Of a stretch of DNA of 64,000 nucleotides, positions 46,826-56,975 are shown piece by piece. A model generated the notes under the pieces. The model saw only the letters and a list, made by a program, of their open reading frames with translations. It had not been told where the DNA came from and did no database searches. Position numbers and translations under genes: made by a program. Each line of letters starts with the position of its first letter. The first letter of the stretch is position 1. The stretch is taken from contig WFUF01000003.1 of assembly GCA_015485155.1 (NCBI GenBank), forward strand, positions 1-64,000, in the 5' to 3' direction. Origin of the DNA: Robiginitomaculum sp. (GTDB lineage Bacteria; Pseudomonadota; Alphaproteobacteria; Caulobacterales; Maricaulaceae).

Positions 46826-48284
46826 CCATGCTCAGTAATTGATCACGCTTGTCAGTGGTTTGCGCCGGTCGTTCGGCGCGCCATCTGGCATTGTCGGTGA
46901 TCTCTGCGGACATTTTTGACCCCAATGCCAGGTTTTTTACGGTAACGGTTCCAGCTTTTCGCTCATCTTCACCTACGATCACTACTGCGGGTGCATTGCG
47001 TTTATCAGCGTATTTCATCTGCGCTTTCATGCCAGATGTGCCCATATAGACTTCGGCGCGAATGCCATTGGCGCGTAATTCGCTGGCCATGGCAAAATAG
47101 CTGTCCATATGTTCAGGCTCCAGCGCCAGAACCACCACTGGCCCATTGTGATGTTCGTCTTTACTTGCAAAACCTGCCAGCATTGCCGCCAGCCGGGAAA
47201 TACCAAATGAAAATCCGGTTGCCGGAACTTCCACGCCTTTGAACCTGGCGACAAGGCCATCATATCTGCCGCCACCGCCAACGGATCCAAAACGGACAGG
47301 CCGACCCTTGTCATCTGTGGTCTGCAAAGTGATATCTGCCTCAAACACCGGCCCGGTATAATAGCCAAGTCCGCGCACAATAGATGGTTCAAAGCGTGCC
47401 TGCTGGCTGTTAATCCCGGATTTTTCAAGCAGATTATCAATCAGCTTTAACTCGTTAAGGGCTGAACTGGCAGATTCCGATGTGCCAAGCAGGCCTTGCA
47501 AAGCAGATAAAGTGTCTGTGCGCTGATCACACCCGGTTCTTGTAAAGCGCAAAACCGTTTCAATATCAGCAGGTGACAATCCGGCACCCTTGGTAAAGTC
47601 GCCGCTTTCGTCCTTGCGCCCTTCACCAAGCAGTAGCTCAACTCCGCGCTCGCCAAGACGATCCAGCTTGTCAATGGCGCGCACCACAATGCCTTTTTGC
47701 AAATCCCCAGCCTCATTCTGGGCAATACCGATATCTGTCAGCAAGACATCAAGCAGACGGCGATCATTGATATTGATGGTGAAATTGCTGGATATTGCCG
47801 GTATGGCTCGCATAACTTCGGCTGCCAATAATATCATCTCGGCATCAGCAGCAGGGTTTTTGCTGCCTACGGTATCGGCATCTATCTGGATGAATTCACG
47901 AAACCTCCCCGGTCCCGGCTTTTCATTGCGCCACACCGATCCCATTGCATATCTGCGAAAAGGCTTGGCCAGTCCATCATAATTCTGCGCCACAAATCGG
48001 GCCAAAGGTGCCGTATGATCATAACGCAAGGCCATCCATTGCCGATCATCATCTTCAAGGGCAAATACTCCTTCATTGGGACGCTCTTCATCAGGTAGAA
48101 ACTTGCCCAGAGCATCGGCATATTCAAAAGAAGGCGTGGCTAATGGTTCAAACCCGTGAGCATCAAAGACACTTGCTGCGGCGCCAAGCAATTGTTGTTC
48201 CGAGCGCAAAACAGCACCAGAGCGATCTTCAAACCCCTTTACCCGGCGCGCTTTTGGCCGGAAGTTTTTCTTATTCTTACTCAT
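46809..48284 (-). CDS. hisS: Histidyl-tRNA synthetase (divergent alphaproteobacterial type)
   Basis: 491 aa class II synthetase. Motif 2 region is YAMGSVWRNEKPGPGRFREFIQIDADTVG; the last part differs from the usual R-Y-R-Q-F-x-Q-x-GVE form and matches the alphaproteobacterial HisRS type linked to tRNA-His lacking G-1. The histidine loop and motif 3 (GLGYYTGPVFEA, GGGGRYDGL) and the anticodon-binding domain (MGTSGMKAQMKYADKR) are present. Start overlaps the pgi end by 8 nt. Confidence 0.95.
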   Translation of the reverse strand: MSKNKKNFRPKARRVKGFEDRSGAVLRSEQQLLGAAASVFDAHGFEPLATPSFEYADALGKFLPDEERPNEGVFALEDDDRQWMALRYDHTAPLARFVAQNYDGLAKPFRRYAMGSVWRNEKPGPGRFREFIQIDADTVGSKNPAADAEMILLAAEVMRAIPAISSNFTININDRRLLDVLLTDIGIAQNEAGDLQKGIVVRAIDKLDRLGERGVELLLGEGRKDESGDFTKGAGLSPADIETVLRFTRTGCDQRTDTLSALQGLLGTSESASSALNELKLIDNLLEKSGINSQQARFEPSIVRGLGYYTGPVFEADITLQTTDDKGRPVRFGSVGGGGRYDGLVARFKGVEVPATGFSFGISRLAAMLAGFASKDEHHNGPVVVLALEPEHMDSYFAMASELRANGIRAEVYMGTSGMKAQMKYADKRNAPAVVIVGEDERKAGTVTVKNLALGSKMSAEITDNARWRAERPAQTTDKRDQLLSMVKAVF

Positions 48285-49845
48285 TGCTTTGTTTTGCCTT
48301 TATTCTTTGGAGCACAGCCTCAGTAGCTATATCAAGTTTTGGTTCTTCTGCGCCCGACAAGCGCTGTTCAATTGTAGCCGCCAGACTTTTGCCCAATTCG
48401 ACTCCCCATTGATCAAACGGATTGATGGCACATAAATGTGCCAGAATCACGGTCTCATGCTCATAAAATGCCAGCAGCTTCCCTAAGGCGAAAGCAGATA
48501 AATCATCAAGCAAAACAGTGGTTGAAGGACGGTTTCCTGCAAAGTGCTTTTGCGGATCCTCACTGTCCCTGCCCACCATTAGCGCACTGGCCTGTCCCAG
48601 CATATTAGCCAGCACCTGCCTATGCTGTTCCAGATTGTTCTCCCTATCGCGCAAGACTGCGATCAAGTCTACCGGTATTGGGGTTTTTCCCTGATGCAAG
48701 GCTTGAAAAACCGCGTGCTGAGCATTGGTTCCAGCATCGCCAAAGACAATTGGTGCAGCACAAAGGGCCGCCGGGCTGCCATCACTTTGTACGCTTTTGC
48801 CATTGCTTTCCATTAGCAATTGCTGTGCCCACGAAACCAAAGGAGCGAGTCGTTCTGAATAGGGAATGATCGCCCTTCCGGGAAGTTTTAGAAAATTCAA
48901 ATTCCAAAAACTGATCAATGCCGCGAGCATTGGCATGTTTTCTCTGGCCGGTGCCTGTAATACATGCCTGTCCATGGCTCTGGCTCCGTCCAACAATTGC
49001 CGCCATGTTTTGATACCAAGAGCCGCAGCAAGCGACACCCCCACTGATGACCAAAGGGAAAATCGACCACCGATTTCTTCCGGCAGATCAAACACCTGCT
49101 GCTCCGGAACACCAAAACTGATGGCTTTTTCACGGTTATTGGTAACGGCAAATATTTGCTTATGCCCGGCAGGTTTGCCAAGGTGCTGCTGCAGCCAGCT
49201 TTGGGCGATTTTAGCATTGGCCAATGTTTCAAGAGTAGTAAATGATTTTGACACCACCATGATCAGAGTTGCTGCCGGATCAAGACCGCTTAGGGCATCA
49301 TTGATACATGCCGGATCCAGATTGGCCACAAAGCGAAGTTTTATCGCTTGTCTGACCGAACGCTTCAGGGCCGTGTAAACGGTTTTTGGCCCTAGCTCAG
49401 AGCCGCCAATGCCAATATGCACTATAGTGGAAATACGCCGGTTATCAGCTCCGGTAACTGTCCCATCATCAAGGCCGCTGACAAAATCTGTTATGCGCTG
49501 ATTTGCGCTTTCCCAGTTTTCAGGATCAACCTGCCGGGGCAGATCATTGCTGTGTCCACGCGCCGCCATATGCAAGGCTGCCCGGTTTTGCGAAGAATTG
49601 ACGGTTTTTCCTTCTGCCATTTGCTGTAAAAAACCGGCCACCTGTCGTTGTTCGGCAAATTCACACAACAGATCAAGAACCTGCCTGTCTATTTTTTGTC
49701 TGGAAAAATCTGCATGTATGCAAGGAAGAGACAGGCTAAAGCGGTGCACACGATCAGGATCATTGGCAAATAAATCCCGAAAGCTTGTTTCTTGTAATTT
49801 GGCAGCGGCCTTGGCAAGGTCTGGTAATGTGTTGTAGCGTTCCAT
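48277..49845 (-). CDS. pgi: Glucose-6-phosphate isomerase
   Basis: 522 aa; interconverts glucose 6-phosphate and fructose 6-phosphate. Signatures: VHIGIGGSELGPKTVY, VVSKSFTTLETL, GGRFSLWSSVGVSLA, LAPLVSWAQQLLMESNGKSV and the C-terminal QWGVELGKSLA. Co-oriented with hisS, overlapping by 8 nt. Confidence 0.97.
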   Translation of the reverse strand: MERYNTLPDLAKAAAKLQETSFRDLFANDPDRVHRFSLSLPCIHADFSRQKIDRQVLDLLCEFAEQRQVAGFLQQMAEGKTVNSSQNRAALHMAARGHSNDLPRQVDPENWESANQRITDFVSGLDDGTVTGADNRRISTIVHIGIGGSELGPKTVYTALKRSVRQAIKLRFVANLDPACINDALSGLDPAATLIMVVSKSFTTLETLANAKIAQSWLQQHLGKPAGHKQIFAVTNNREKAISFGVPEQQVFDLPEEIGGRFSLWSSVGVSLAAALGIKTWRQLLDGARAMDRHVLQAPARENMPMLAALISFWNLNFLKLPGRAIIPYSERLAPLVSWAQQLLMESNGKSVQSDGSPAALCAAPIVFGDAGTNAQHAVFQALHQGKTPIPVDLIAVLRDRENNLEQHRQVLANMLGQASALMVGRDSEDPQKHFAGNRPSTTVLLDDLSAFALGKLLAFYEHETVILAHLCAINPFDQWGVELGKSLAATIEQRLSGAEEPKLDIATEAVLQRIKAKQSNE

Positions 49846-49910
49846 AACCCTTTGAACCTCACAAGGAGCAAAGGATCAAGCCAAAAGCCGACATCAAACA
49901 GGTCAATCTT

Positions 49911-50441
49911 ATGCAAAAGATCATCTGGATCATAATCGCCGCGGTTTTTATTGCATCGCTCTGGTTTTTTTCTTCTGCCCCCATGTCAAATAAAACTGCC
50001 CCTCCGGTGGTGGATTTATCTACTCCTGCGGCTGTGGATGTGGGCGATGGCAACAACCCGGCCTTTGCACCAATACTTGCTTTAAGTGACTTGCTGGTAA
50101 TAAGGGCTAAACAACAAGCCACAACTAATGGATCAAGAGGCAAAGCAATGATCAGTGATGAAACCAGTATTGCCTTTGAAAAATTTGCCAGACTCGCCAA
50201 AGAGGCGGCCAGCTATATTGATGATAATGATGGCCCTGCTGATCTTGCCTGCATTTTCCGCGGCATGGCTGCAGATGCTGACAGGCAATTGGATGATTTG
50301 CGGGCTGCCAGCTCAGCAGCAGAACAAAGCCGGATCTGGAGCGAGGCAGCTGATTTATTTGCCGATGTGCGTCTGGTCTTGTTTCCAGTGGCGATACCGC
50401 CGCAGATCGACGGTTATAATGGCGAGACTTGCGCAGCATAA
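49911..50441 (+). CDS. Hypothetical protein with N-terminal membrane anchor
   Basis: 176 aa: a membrane segment at residues 3-20 (IIWIIIAAVFIASLWFF), then a soluble, mostly helical extracytoplasmic part without recognised motifs. The soluble part contains a single Cys near residue 114 and another at the C-terminus (ETCAA). No family recognised. It is a single gene, divergent from pgi. Confidence 0.6.
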   Translation: MQKIIWIIIAAVFIASLWFFSSAPMSNKTAPPVVDLSTPAAVDVGDGNNPAFAPILALSDLLVIRAKQQATTNGSRGKAMISDETSIAFEKFARLAKEAASYIDDNDGPADLACIFRGMAADADRQLDDLRAASSAAEQSRIWSEAADLFADVRLVLFPVAIPPQIDGYNGETCAA

Positions 50442-50457
50442 TCTGCTTCAGGCATGC

Positions 50458-50538
50458 TTACACAATTAAAGCAGCTGCTGCCAATATGGCTGCAATAAAC
50501 ACGCTTGCATAAATCCAGTATTTTCGTAATCGGAGCAT
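50458..50538 (-). CDS. Possible 26-aa hydrophobic peptide
   Basis: MLRLRKYWIYASVFIAAIL followed by AAAALIV: basic start and one membrane span. A GTGAG lies 6 nt before the ATG. Too short for firm support; it is in a gap before the DsbD-like gene. Confidence 0.2.
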   Translation of the reverse strand: MLRLRKYWIYASVFIAAILAAAALIV

Positions 50539-50691
50539 GCCGCTCACTGTCTTTCGAATAAGCGCAATTGCACATGCGGCAAATTATCCCGGTATTGAAC
50601 ATTTCGGCCGCAAAACCTGCGATTAAAATAGCCTCCAGGCGGTAGCGCACGCAAAACTTCTCACTGTTGCCTGCAGATACTCGGGCCAAAA

Positions 50692-52767
50692 CTATGGGTA
50701 ATTGCCAGACAATGCATTTTCAACAATTTTTGGCGTAAGCACTTGTGGCAGGACTTGCGGCTGCTCACGTCCGGGATGATAAACCAGATAAAGCGGCACT
50801 CCCACCCGACCAAATTTAGCCAGCTCTGCGGTAATAGTGTCATCACGACTGGTCCAGTCCGCCACCAGCAGCACAGCATTGTTTTGCTCAAACACCTTTG
50901 CCATGCGCTTTCCGGAAAGCGAAGTGCGCTCATTAACCTGACAGGTTATGCACCAGTCTGCGGTAAAGTCTACAAATACGACCTTGCCCTGCTCTCGCAA
51001 TTGCTGAACCGCCTGCGATGACCAGACCTGTGGCTGCAATTCGGAATTATCTCTGGTGCTTAAAATGTTAGCCAAAATCAAACTTGCGGCAAGGGCGGCG
51101 ATAATGGCTGCGGCCTTTCCAAGACGTTTTCCCTTCCACGCCCAAAATGAAAATCCGATCAGTAAAAATACTATCAGCATGGCAGTGGTTGCAAATGGCC
51201 CGGCCAGACCACTTAGCACCCATACCAGCCACAAGGCAGCACCAAACATCGGAAATGCCATAAGCTGATGAAAGCGCTGCATCCAGGGGCCGGGTTTTGG
51301 TAATGCTTTGAGCAGTCCCGGCTTAAAACTAAGCAAAGTAAACGGGGCGGCAAATCCAAGACCAAGGAATAAAAACACCAACAGGGAAACCGGAGCACTT
51401 TGGGTTAGGGTGTAACCAAGCGCCCAACCCATGGCCGGCGCCGTACAGGGCGAGGCAACAATTACCGCCAAAACACCAGTAAAAAACGCGCCGGTATCAC
51501 CCTTGCCTTCGGTCAATGTTTCACCAATACCCATCCAGTTACCTGCAATTGAAAACACCCCAAGCAGGTTAAGGCCAATGACAAAGAACAAGACAGAGAT
51601 AGCTGCAACAAAGGGGGCGTTTTGCAACTGAAAGCCCCAGCCTATTTGTTGCCCGGCAGCTTTTAGGGCCAACAATAATCCACCCAATGCCAAAAATGAA
51701 ATCAGCACACCAATGAGGAACAATATGCCATGGCGACGGATAACAGGGGTTTGCGAGTGAACGGCAGAGACAAAACTCATCACCTTCATCGACAAAACCG
51801 GGAATACACACGGCATCAGGTTCAGCAATACACCGCCAATAAAGGCAAAGGCCAAAGCCAATAACAATCCACTGATGCCTGATTGTTCATTATCATTTGC
51901 CACCGGATTTTTGTTAAAACCACTGCCCGCAGGAAGAAAATCCTTTTGCAGGGAAACCTGCCAGGCTGTTGCTAATTTGCCTTTGCCGATTACCAATACC
52001 CCATCCACGGTTTCCAGCGTCCCGCGTTTTGCGCGAAAGCCAGGCTCACTCCACAAGGTAAAGCCCTGATCGCCAAAACTGGCTATTTGTGCAACGCTGT
52101 GTTTAACGGCCCCCGTATCAATGGGAAAGAACCAGATATTTTCCCTGTCGGCTTTTGCAGCTCGCACCAATGGCCCGGCAAAGCTAAAAAGAATTTGCTC
52201 GCCCTTTATGGTATATCCACCTGTGATCTGATCGGATGATACAGGCTTTGGTAGTTTAAGGAGCGCTGTTTGAATTCGCTTTGCATCCTCAGGCTTTTCC
52301 GGCAGGCCCTGATTGAGTGTCAAGTTTAATTCCACCTGTTCCGGTATGCAAATATCCTCGCAGACCAGCCAGGAAGCCCGGGCTGTAATGTCTATTGGTT
52401 TGCTGTCATCAAAATCAGCCCCGGCTGTAAACGGGATTGGATATAAAGTTTTGCCCTCATAGCCATAATTGATCAGTTGGCCCAGAAAAATAGCCTTTGG
52501 CGTTGGCCACATAATATCGCCGGCCTGCAAACCCTCAGGCAACTCCCATTTGATATTGGTGGCCAGCCCTGCTGCTCCCGGATTTATCCAGTAATTGTGC
52601 CAGTGCTCGCGAAGATCAAGCTCCATGCCGAGATAAAAACTGTCTCCAGCTTTGATATTCTGCTTGCTCGCAAGTAATTCAGCCCTGACATTTTCCGTAT
52701 TGACCGGGTTGGCATTTGCGCCAAATCCCAACAGGGAAAAACCAATAATCAGAATAAGCAAACGCAT
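50692..52767 (-). CDS. Thiol:disulfide interchange protein (DsbD/ScsB-like)
   Basis: 691 aa inner-membrane reductant exporter that passes electrons from cytoplasmic thioredoxin to periplasmic disulfide reductases. Order: signal peptide, periplasmic DsbD_N-like domain (about 25-260, with WLVCEDICIPEQ), an eight-helix membrane domain with PCVFPVLSMK and PCTAPAMGWALG carrying the redox cysteines, and a C-terminal thioredoxin domain with DFTADWCITCQ. ATG at 52767 with GGAGA upstream. The C-terminal domain has its CxxC (CITC). Confidence 0.92.
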   Translation of the reverse strand: MRLLILIIGFSLLGFGANANPVNTENVRAELLASKQNIKAGDSFYLGMELDLREHWHNYWINPGAAGLATNIKWELPEGLQAGDIMWPTPKAIFLGQLINYGYEGKTLYPIPFTAGADFDDSKPIDITARASWLVCEDICIPEQVELNLTLNQGLPEKPEDAKRIQTALLKLPKPVSSDQITGGYTIKGEQILFSFAGPLVRAAKADRENIWFFPIDTGAVKHSVAQIASFGDQGFTLWSEPGFRAKRGTLETVDGVLVIGKGKLATAWQVSLQKDFLPAGSGFNKNPVANDNEQSGISGLLLALAFAFIGGVLLNLMPCVFPVLSMKVMSFVSAVHSQTPVIRRHGILFLIGVLISFLALGGLLLALKAAGQQIGWGFQLQNAPFVAAISVLFFVIGLNLLGVFSIAGNWMGIGETLTEGKGDTGAFFTGVLAVIVASPCTAPAMGWALGYTLTQSAPVSLLVFLFLGLGFAAPFTLLSFKPGLLKALPKPGPWMQRFHQLMAFPMFGAALWLVWVLSGLAGPFATTAMLIVFLLIGFSFWAWKGKRLGKAAAIIAALAASLILANILSTRDNSELQPQVWSSQAVQQLREQGKVVFVDFTADWCITCQVNERTSLSGKRMAKVFEQNNAVLLVADWTSRDDTITAELAKFGRVGVPLYLVYHPGREQPQVLPQVLTPKIVENALSGNYP

Positions 52768-52907
52768 AAGGTCATCTCCGATTGGATTTGCATATTTATA
52801 GCAGCGGCTCCTTTGGCACATATATGCGAACAGTGCCAGTCACCTCGCGCAAGTGTGAACCAGGTTATAGACTTGCAGTAAAGGCATGCACCTGTTCTAT
52901 TGCGCCT

Positions 52908-53402
52908 ATGAGTAAGAATGTAACCGCACAGGAAATTATTGAGCAATTGAACCTGTCGCCTTTGCCCGGTGAAGGCGGCTATTTCAGGCGCACTTATGAG
53001 GGGGCAATTGATATTGATGGACGGGCGGAATTTTCGGTAATTTATTATTTGCTAAGTGCTGACAACAACCGTTCTGCCTTGCACCAGCTTCCCTTTGACG
53101 AGACCTATCATTTTTATCTTGGCGATCCGGTGCAAATGCTCATTCTTGAAGAGGGCAAGCCCGGGCGGGAATTGACGCTGGGTGCTGATATTACTGGCGG
53201 GCAACAGGTACAGGTAATAGCTCCGGCAAATTGCTGGCACGGGTCAATATTGGTTAAAGGCGGCTCATTTGCCCTACTTGGCACCTGTATGACCCCCGGA
53301 TATATGGATACAGATTATCGCGAGGCTGATGGCGTAAGGCTCCAGCAGCAATACCCGGAATTTAGCAGACAGATAAAAATTTTAACGGAAAAGCCAAAAT
53401 GA
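52908..53402 (+). CDS. DUF985/cupin domain protein
   Basis: 164 aa cupin: PGEGGYFRRTYEG, IYYLLSADNNRSALHQL, DETYHFYLGDPVQML and GGQQVQVIAPANCWHG, TCMTPGYMDTDY. These match the DUF985 cupin family; enzymatic role unknown. The ATG at 52908 is chosen by family length; the frame extends upstream to 52782. Its stop overlaps the next SDR start (ATGA). Confidence 0.85.
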   Translation: MSKNVTAQEIIEQLNLSPLPGEGGYFRRTYEGAIDIDGRAEFSVIYYLLSADNNRSALHQLPFDETYHFYLGDPVQMLILEEGKPGRELTLGADITGGQQVQVIAPANCWHGSILVKGGSFALLGTCMTPGYMDTDYREADGVRLQQQYPEFSRQIKILTEKPK

Positions 53403-54157
53403 ATTTTAAGGGAAAAACCGTACTTGTTACCGGGGCCAGTGGCGGCATTGGCCGGGCCATTGCCACCGGCTTTACCAAAGCCGGGGCCGATTTAATACTT
53501 GGATATCGCACAAACCTTGAGGAAGCCCAAAGCCTTGAAAATGAACTGGAGCAAAGCGGAGCGCGGGTCAGCTTGCATGGCTTTGATGCCAGTATTGAGG
53601 CGCAGGTAGAGGCCAGCTTTACCGCCATATCCAAATATGAAAACCTGCCTGATGTGCTTATCAACAATGCTGGATCATTCCCCTTATCTGCAACAATCAA
53701 AACCAGTGCCAGCAAATGGGACGAGGTACAGGCCGCCAATTTACGCTCTGCGTTTTTGTGCTCCCGCGAGATGATAAAACTGTGGCTGGCCAGAAAACAA
53801 GGCGGATCAATTATCGGCATTGCCAGTATTGCAGCCAGTCTTTCACAACAGGATCTTACCGATTATTGCGCTGCCAAGGCCGGAATGGTTGCCATGAACC
53901 GCAATTTAGCCGCAGAATTTGGGCCAAAATCTATTCGGGTAAATACTGTATCTCCGGGTTTGGTATGGCGGGATGGCCTGCAAACCGATTGGCCTGAAGG
54001 CGTTCAGAAATGGAAAAAAACTGCCCCCCTTGGCGACCTTGTGCAACCTGATGATGTGGCCAATGCCTGTTTGTTTTTAGCCTCAGATCAAGCCAACTCC
54101 ATAACCGGGGTTAACCTCATGGTTGATGCGGGCATTTCTGTGGCCAGACCGTTTTAG
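53399..54157 (+). CDS. Short-chain dehydrogenase/reductase (FabG-like)
   Basis: 252 aa classical SDR: TGASGGIGRAIATGF cofactor site, LINNAGSFP, the catalytic serine in IGIASIAAS, and DYCAAKAGM with Tyr and Lys; VNTVSPGLV. Substrate not set. Overlaps the cupin gene by 4 nt. Confidence 0.88.
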   Translation: MNFKGKTVLVTGASGGIGRAIATGFTKAGADLILGYRTNLEEAQSLENELEQSGARVSLHGFDASIEAQVEASFTAISKYENLPDVLINNAGSFPLSATIKTSASKWDEVQAANLRSAFLCSREMIKLWLARKQGGSIIGIASIAASLSQQDLTDYCAAKAGMVAMNRNLAAEFGPKSIRVNTVSPGLVWRDGLQTDWPEGVQKWKKTAPLGDLVQPDDVANACLFLASDQANSITGVNLMVDAGISVARPF

Positions 54158-54213
54158 TTCTTAAAATTTGCCCGATTGAGCCGCTGATAAAATCTTGTAC
54201 TGGGAAACCTCCA

Positions 54214-56010
54214 ATGACAAAGCTTAAATTCAATCATTTCCTCATTGTAGCGGTGGTCGTGGCACTAAGCTCGTGTACCAAATCAGACACACAAACATGG
54301 GCACAAATATCCAAGACCCAATGTGAGGACAAGAACAACCAGCCAGCAACTTTATTTACGGCCAGCGATATTGTTACCATGGACAAGAAGCACCCCTCTG
54401 CCGATTGGGTATTGGTGCAGTGTGGTTTGATCACCGGTATTGGCCAGGGTGAGCTGCCTCAATCTATTCTGGAATTAAATCCTAAAATCAATGATCGTTT
54501 TGCCAGAGACGTATTGATGCCGGGCTTTATTGATCCACATTTACACCCGATGATCGCTGCGGTTTTATTGCCCACACACTTCATTGCCCCAGAGGATTGG
54601 GACTTGCCGCGCGGATTTGAGGCCGGGGTTAAAACCCGCAATGCCTATCTGCAAAAGCTACAATCTAAATTGGCGGCCGCGCCAAAAGATAAACCATTTA
54701 TAAGCTGGGGCTGGCATGATTTATGGCATGGGCCGCTCACACGTGACATGTTGGATGAGATTGACAGCACCCGTCCGGTCATTATCTGGCAACGCAGTTT
54801 TCATGAAATTGTTGCCAATACCAAGGGCATGAAATTGCTGGGCGCACCCGATAAGGCGGCTTTTACCGCTTTGCTCGATCATCCGGGTGTTGATCCCAAA
54901 CATGCAAATTTTGAACAGGGGTATTTTTCTGAAACTGCATTGGCAGCAGCATTTCGTCATTTGGCGACTGTTGTAATGTCCCCTGCCTCTTTAAGCGCCG
55001 GGTTTGCTGAGATGAAAACCATGCTCCGGCAAAATGGAATTACCACAATTTCCGACATGGCCACCGGAATTTTCGGAAGTTATGCCATGGAAGCTGGTTT
55101 AATTTCTGCAACTTTTGCCGCAAAGGGCGTTCCGGTTCGGGTGATGCTGATGCCTTATGCCAGTGAAGTAAGCGCCCGCGCCGGATCATTAGCGCAAGCT
55201 CCCTCATTGATTGCAAAAGAAGAAATTGCAGCAAGCTCAAACAAGGTTTTCACCAATAATCGCGTTAAAATCCTGTCTGATGGGGCATTTTTTGCTCCGG
55301 CGATGAAATTGGATAATCCGGCTTATCTCGATGGCCGTGATGGAAAATGGCTGACAGAGCCAGAATTGCTGGCAGAGCAAATCCGAAACTTTTGGCAAGC
55401 TGGCTTATCCTTGCACATTCACGTCAACGGCGATGCTGGTTTGGACACAGTGTTAGATGCGGTAGAAAATTTACCACGCAATGAGCAACAGTTAGATCAA
55501 CAAATTGTACTGGAACATTTAGGGGTGTCCCGCGAAGACCAAATTGATCGCATCAAGGCTCTGGGCCTGCTGGTTTCTGCGCAACCAAATTATCTATATG
55601 TGGTCAGCGGCAAATATGCTGGCAAATTACTCGATAAAACCCAAGCTGCTGAGATGGTACGACTTGGCTCACTGGAACGCGCTAATGTGCCGATTGCGCT
55701 GCACTCGGATCTAACCATGGCGCCGGCGGATCCGCTGTTTTTGGCGTGGATCGCAGTAAACCGGATCAATATGGATGGCAATTTAATGGCCCCGGAACAA
55801 CGCATTTCGGTTGATACCGCCATGCGAGCCATTACCATTGATGCCGCCAAAGTGATCGGGCTGGATGATGAGATTGGCTCAATCACAGTTGGAAAACGTG
55901 CTGATTTTGCAGTATTAAAGCAAAACCCATTTGAAACTGATCCGATGGATATTAAAGACATAAAAGTGCGCGGTGTGGTGTTTGAGGGCAAATGGTTTGA
56001 CGCGCAATGA
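54214..56010 (+). CDS. Amidohydrolase-3 family lipoprotein (YtcJ-like)
   Basis: 598 aa with a lipobox (LSSC, Cys21) so it is likely anchored in the envelope. The amidohydrolase fold starts with MPGFIDPHLHP (metal site) and ends with IGSITVGKRADFAVLKQNPF, with HVNGDAGLDTVLDAVE in between. Resembles YtcJ-type exoenzyme regulator/aryl-hydrolase proteins; substrate unknown. Ends 6 nt from the convergent lipase-like gene. Confidence 0.85.
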   Translation: MTKLKFNHFLIVAVVVALSSCTKSDTQTWAQISKTQCEDKNNQPATLFTASDIVTMDKKHPSADWVLVQCGLITGIGQGELPQSILELNPKINDRFARDVLMPGFIDPHLHPMIAAVLLPTHFIAPEDWDLPRGFEAGVKTRNAYLQKLQSKLAAAPKDKPFISWGWHDLWHGPLTRDMLDEIDSTRPVIIWQRSFHEIVANTKGMKLLGAPDKAAFTALLDHPGVDPKHANFEQGYFSETALAAAFRHLATVVMSPASLSAGFAEMKTMLRQNGITTISDMATGIFGSYAMEAGLISATFAAKGVPVRVMLMPYASEVSARAGSLAQAPSLIAKEEIAASSNKVFTNNRVKILSDGAFFAPAMKLDNPAYLDGRDGKWLTEPELLAEQIRNFWQAGLSLHIHVNGDAGLDTVLDAVENLPRNEQQLDQQIVLEHLGVSREDQIDRIKALGLLVSAQPNYLYVVSGKYAGKLLDKTQAAEMVRLGSLERANVPIALHSDLTMAPADPLFLAWIAVNRINMDGNLMAPEQRISVDTAMRAITIDAAKVIGLDDEIGSITVGKRADFAVLKQNPFETDPMDIKDIKVRGVVFEGKWFDAQ

Positions 56011-56016
56011 TCTGTG

Positions 56017-56877
56017 TTATGGGCTGATTTTGGCTAATACTTTGTCCAGATAACAGCTGGCTGGTTCATAAAAGTCTGGGTCTTTCCAATAGCCATTATG
56101 GGAGCCGGGATTCCATGATTGCAAAACATTACCGGCATTTATCGGATGGTCACGCAATTCGCCAGCAATGAACAAGTCCTCATAACCCTTGCCTGATTCT
56201 CGTAATGGATAGGCCAACACGTCATCCCTGTCATAATAATTATGCCACCACGGGCGCATGCGGTGCTGTGGTGGCAATTCTTCATCAGCAGCCCTGATGG
56301 CCTTGCGGTGTTCAAAATCAAAGCCTAAGCCAAACAAGGGTATGTTACAGCCAAAGGTCAAAAACCCGGCCAGGGTTTTTAGCTGGCACAAGGGTTTGTC
56401 GGTAGGCGGAACATAACCGTGCTGGCAGTCCCAGATCAAATTCGATATCACATGCCCGCCCAGCGAGTGAGCCAGCACCACCAGCGGCGCACTTTCATTG
56501 GTATCTTCAGCCAATTCAGCAAAAACCTGATTGGCGCGCCCATGCACCTCACGGTATAAAGTATTATTGGGATCAGCGGAAAACCGATAGCTGGCCGCAT
56601 CGCCAAGATTTGAAACCACCTGCCTTCGTAATAGTTTCTGTCGGGTTTTACCCGCGGTTCGTTGCAAAAGATCATTTTGGTTTTTTTGCATGAGGTCAGA
56701 ATAAAACACTTCGCGCCAGGCGATATTGGCATCAAATCGCCCCGGGCCAAAACAATTGCGAATACGTTTGTGCAACTGAGCGGAATAAGTGATTTTGTCG
56801 CTTTGTGTCGGTGGATTTTTGGACAAATTACCAATGCCGTGAATAACGGCTACTGCAACTTTTTTTGTTTTATTCAA
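56017..56877 (-). CDS. Lipase-like alpha/beta hydrolase protein
   Basis: 286 aa: starts VAVAVIHGIGNLS (oxyanion-type HG) and has a GxSxG-type serine elbow, AHSLGGHV (about residue 136). No signal peptide. Other catalytic residues are not evident. Resembles a group of proteins annotated as hypothetical; enzymatic activity is an inference from the elbow. Confidence 0.7.
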   Translation of the reverse strand: MNKTKKVAVAVIHGIGNLSKNPPTQSDKITYSAQLHKRIRNCFGPGRFDANIAWREVFYSDLMQKNQNDLLQRTAGKTRQKLLRRQVVSNLGDAASYRFSADPNNTLYREVHGRANQVFAELAEDTNESAPLVVLAHSLGGHVISNLIWDCQHGYVPPTDKPLCQLKTLAGFLTFGCNIPLFGLGFDFEHRKAIRAADEELPPQHRMRPWWHNYYDRDDVLAYPLRESGKGYEDLFIAGELRDHPINAGNVLQSWNPGSHNGYWKDPDFYEPASCYLDKVLAKISP

Positions 56878-56922
56878 AGCAAGCCCCCTTTGAATGAAGC
56901 AAATGCCCAGCCTATAATAAAA

Positions 56923-56953
56923 AAGGGTTTACGCCAACAAAGCGTAAACCCTT
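56923..56953 (-). terminator. Rho-independent terminator of ahcY
   Basis: Twelve-base arms (AAGGGTTTACGC) separated by 7 nt; a T-rich stretch follows on the minus strand. Located 23 nt after the ahcY stop. Confidence 0.85.
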
Positions 56954-56975
56954 GATTTTACTTATGTTGATTCAA

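Noticed and set aside
50414-50689. Cys-rich 91-aa minus-strand ORF next to the DsbD-like gene
   Set aside because: Overlaps the hypothetical gene, lacks a ribosome site and has no conserved cysteine pattern I recognise.
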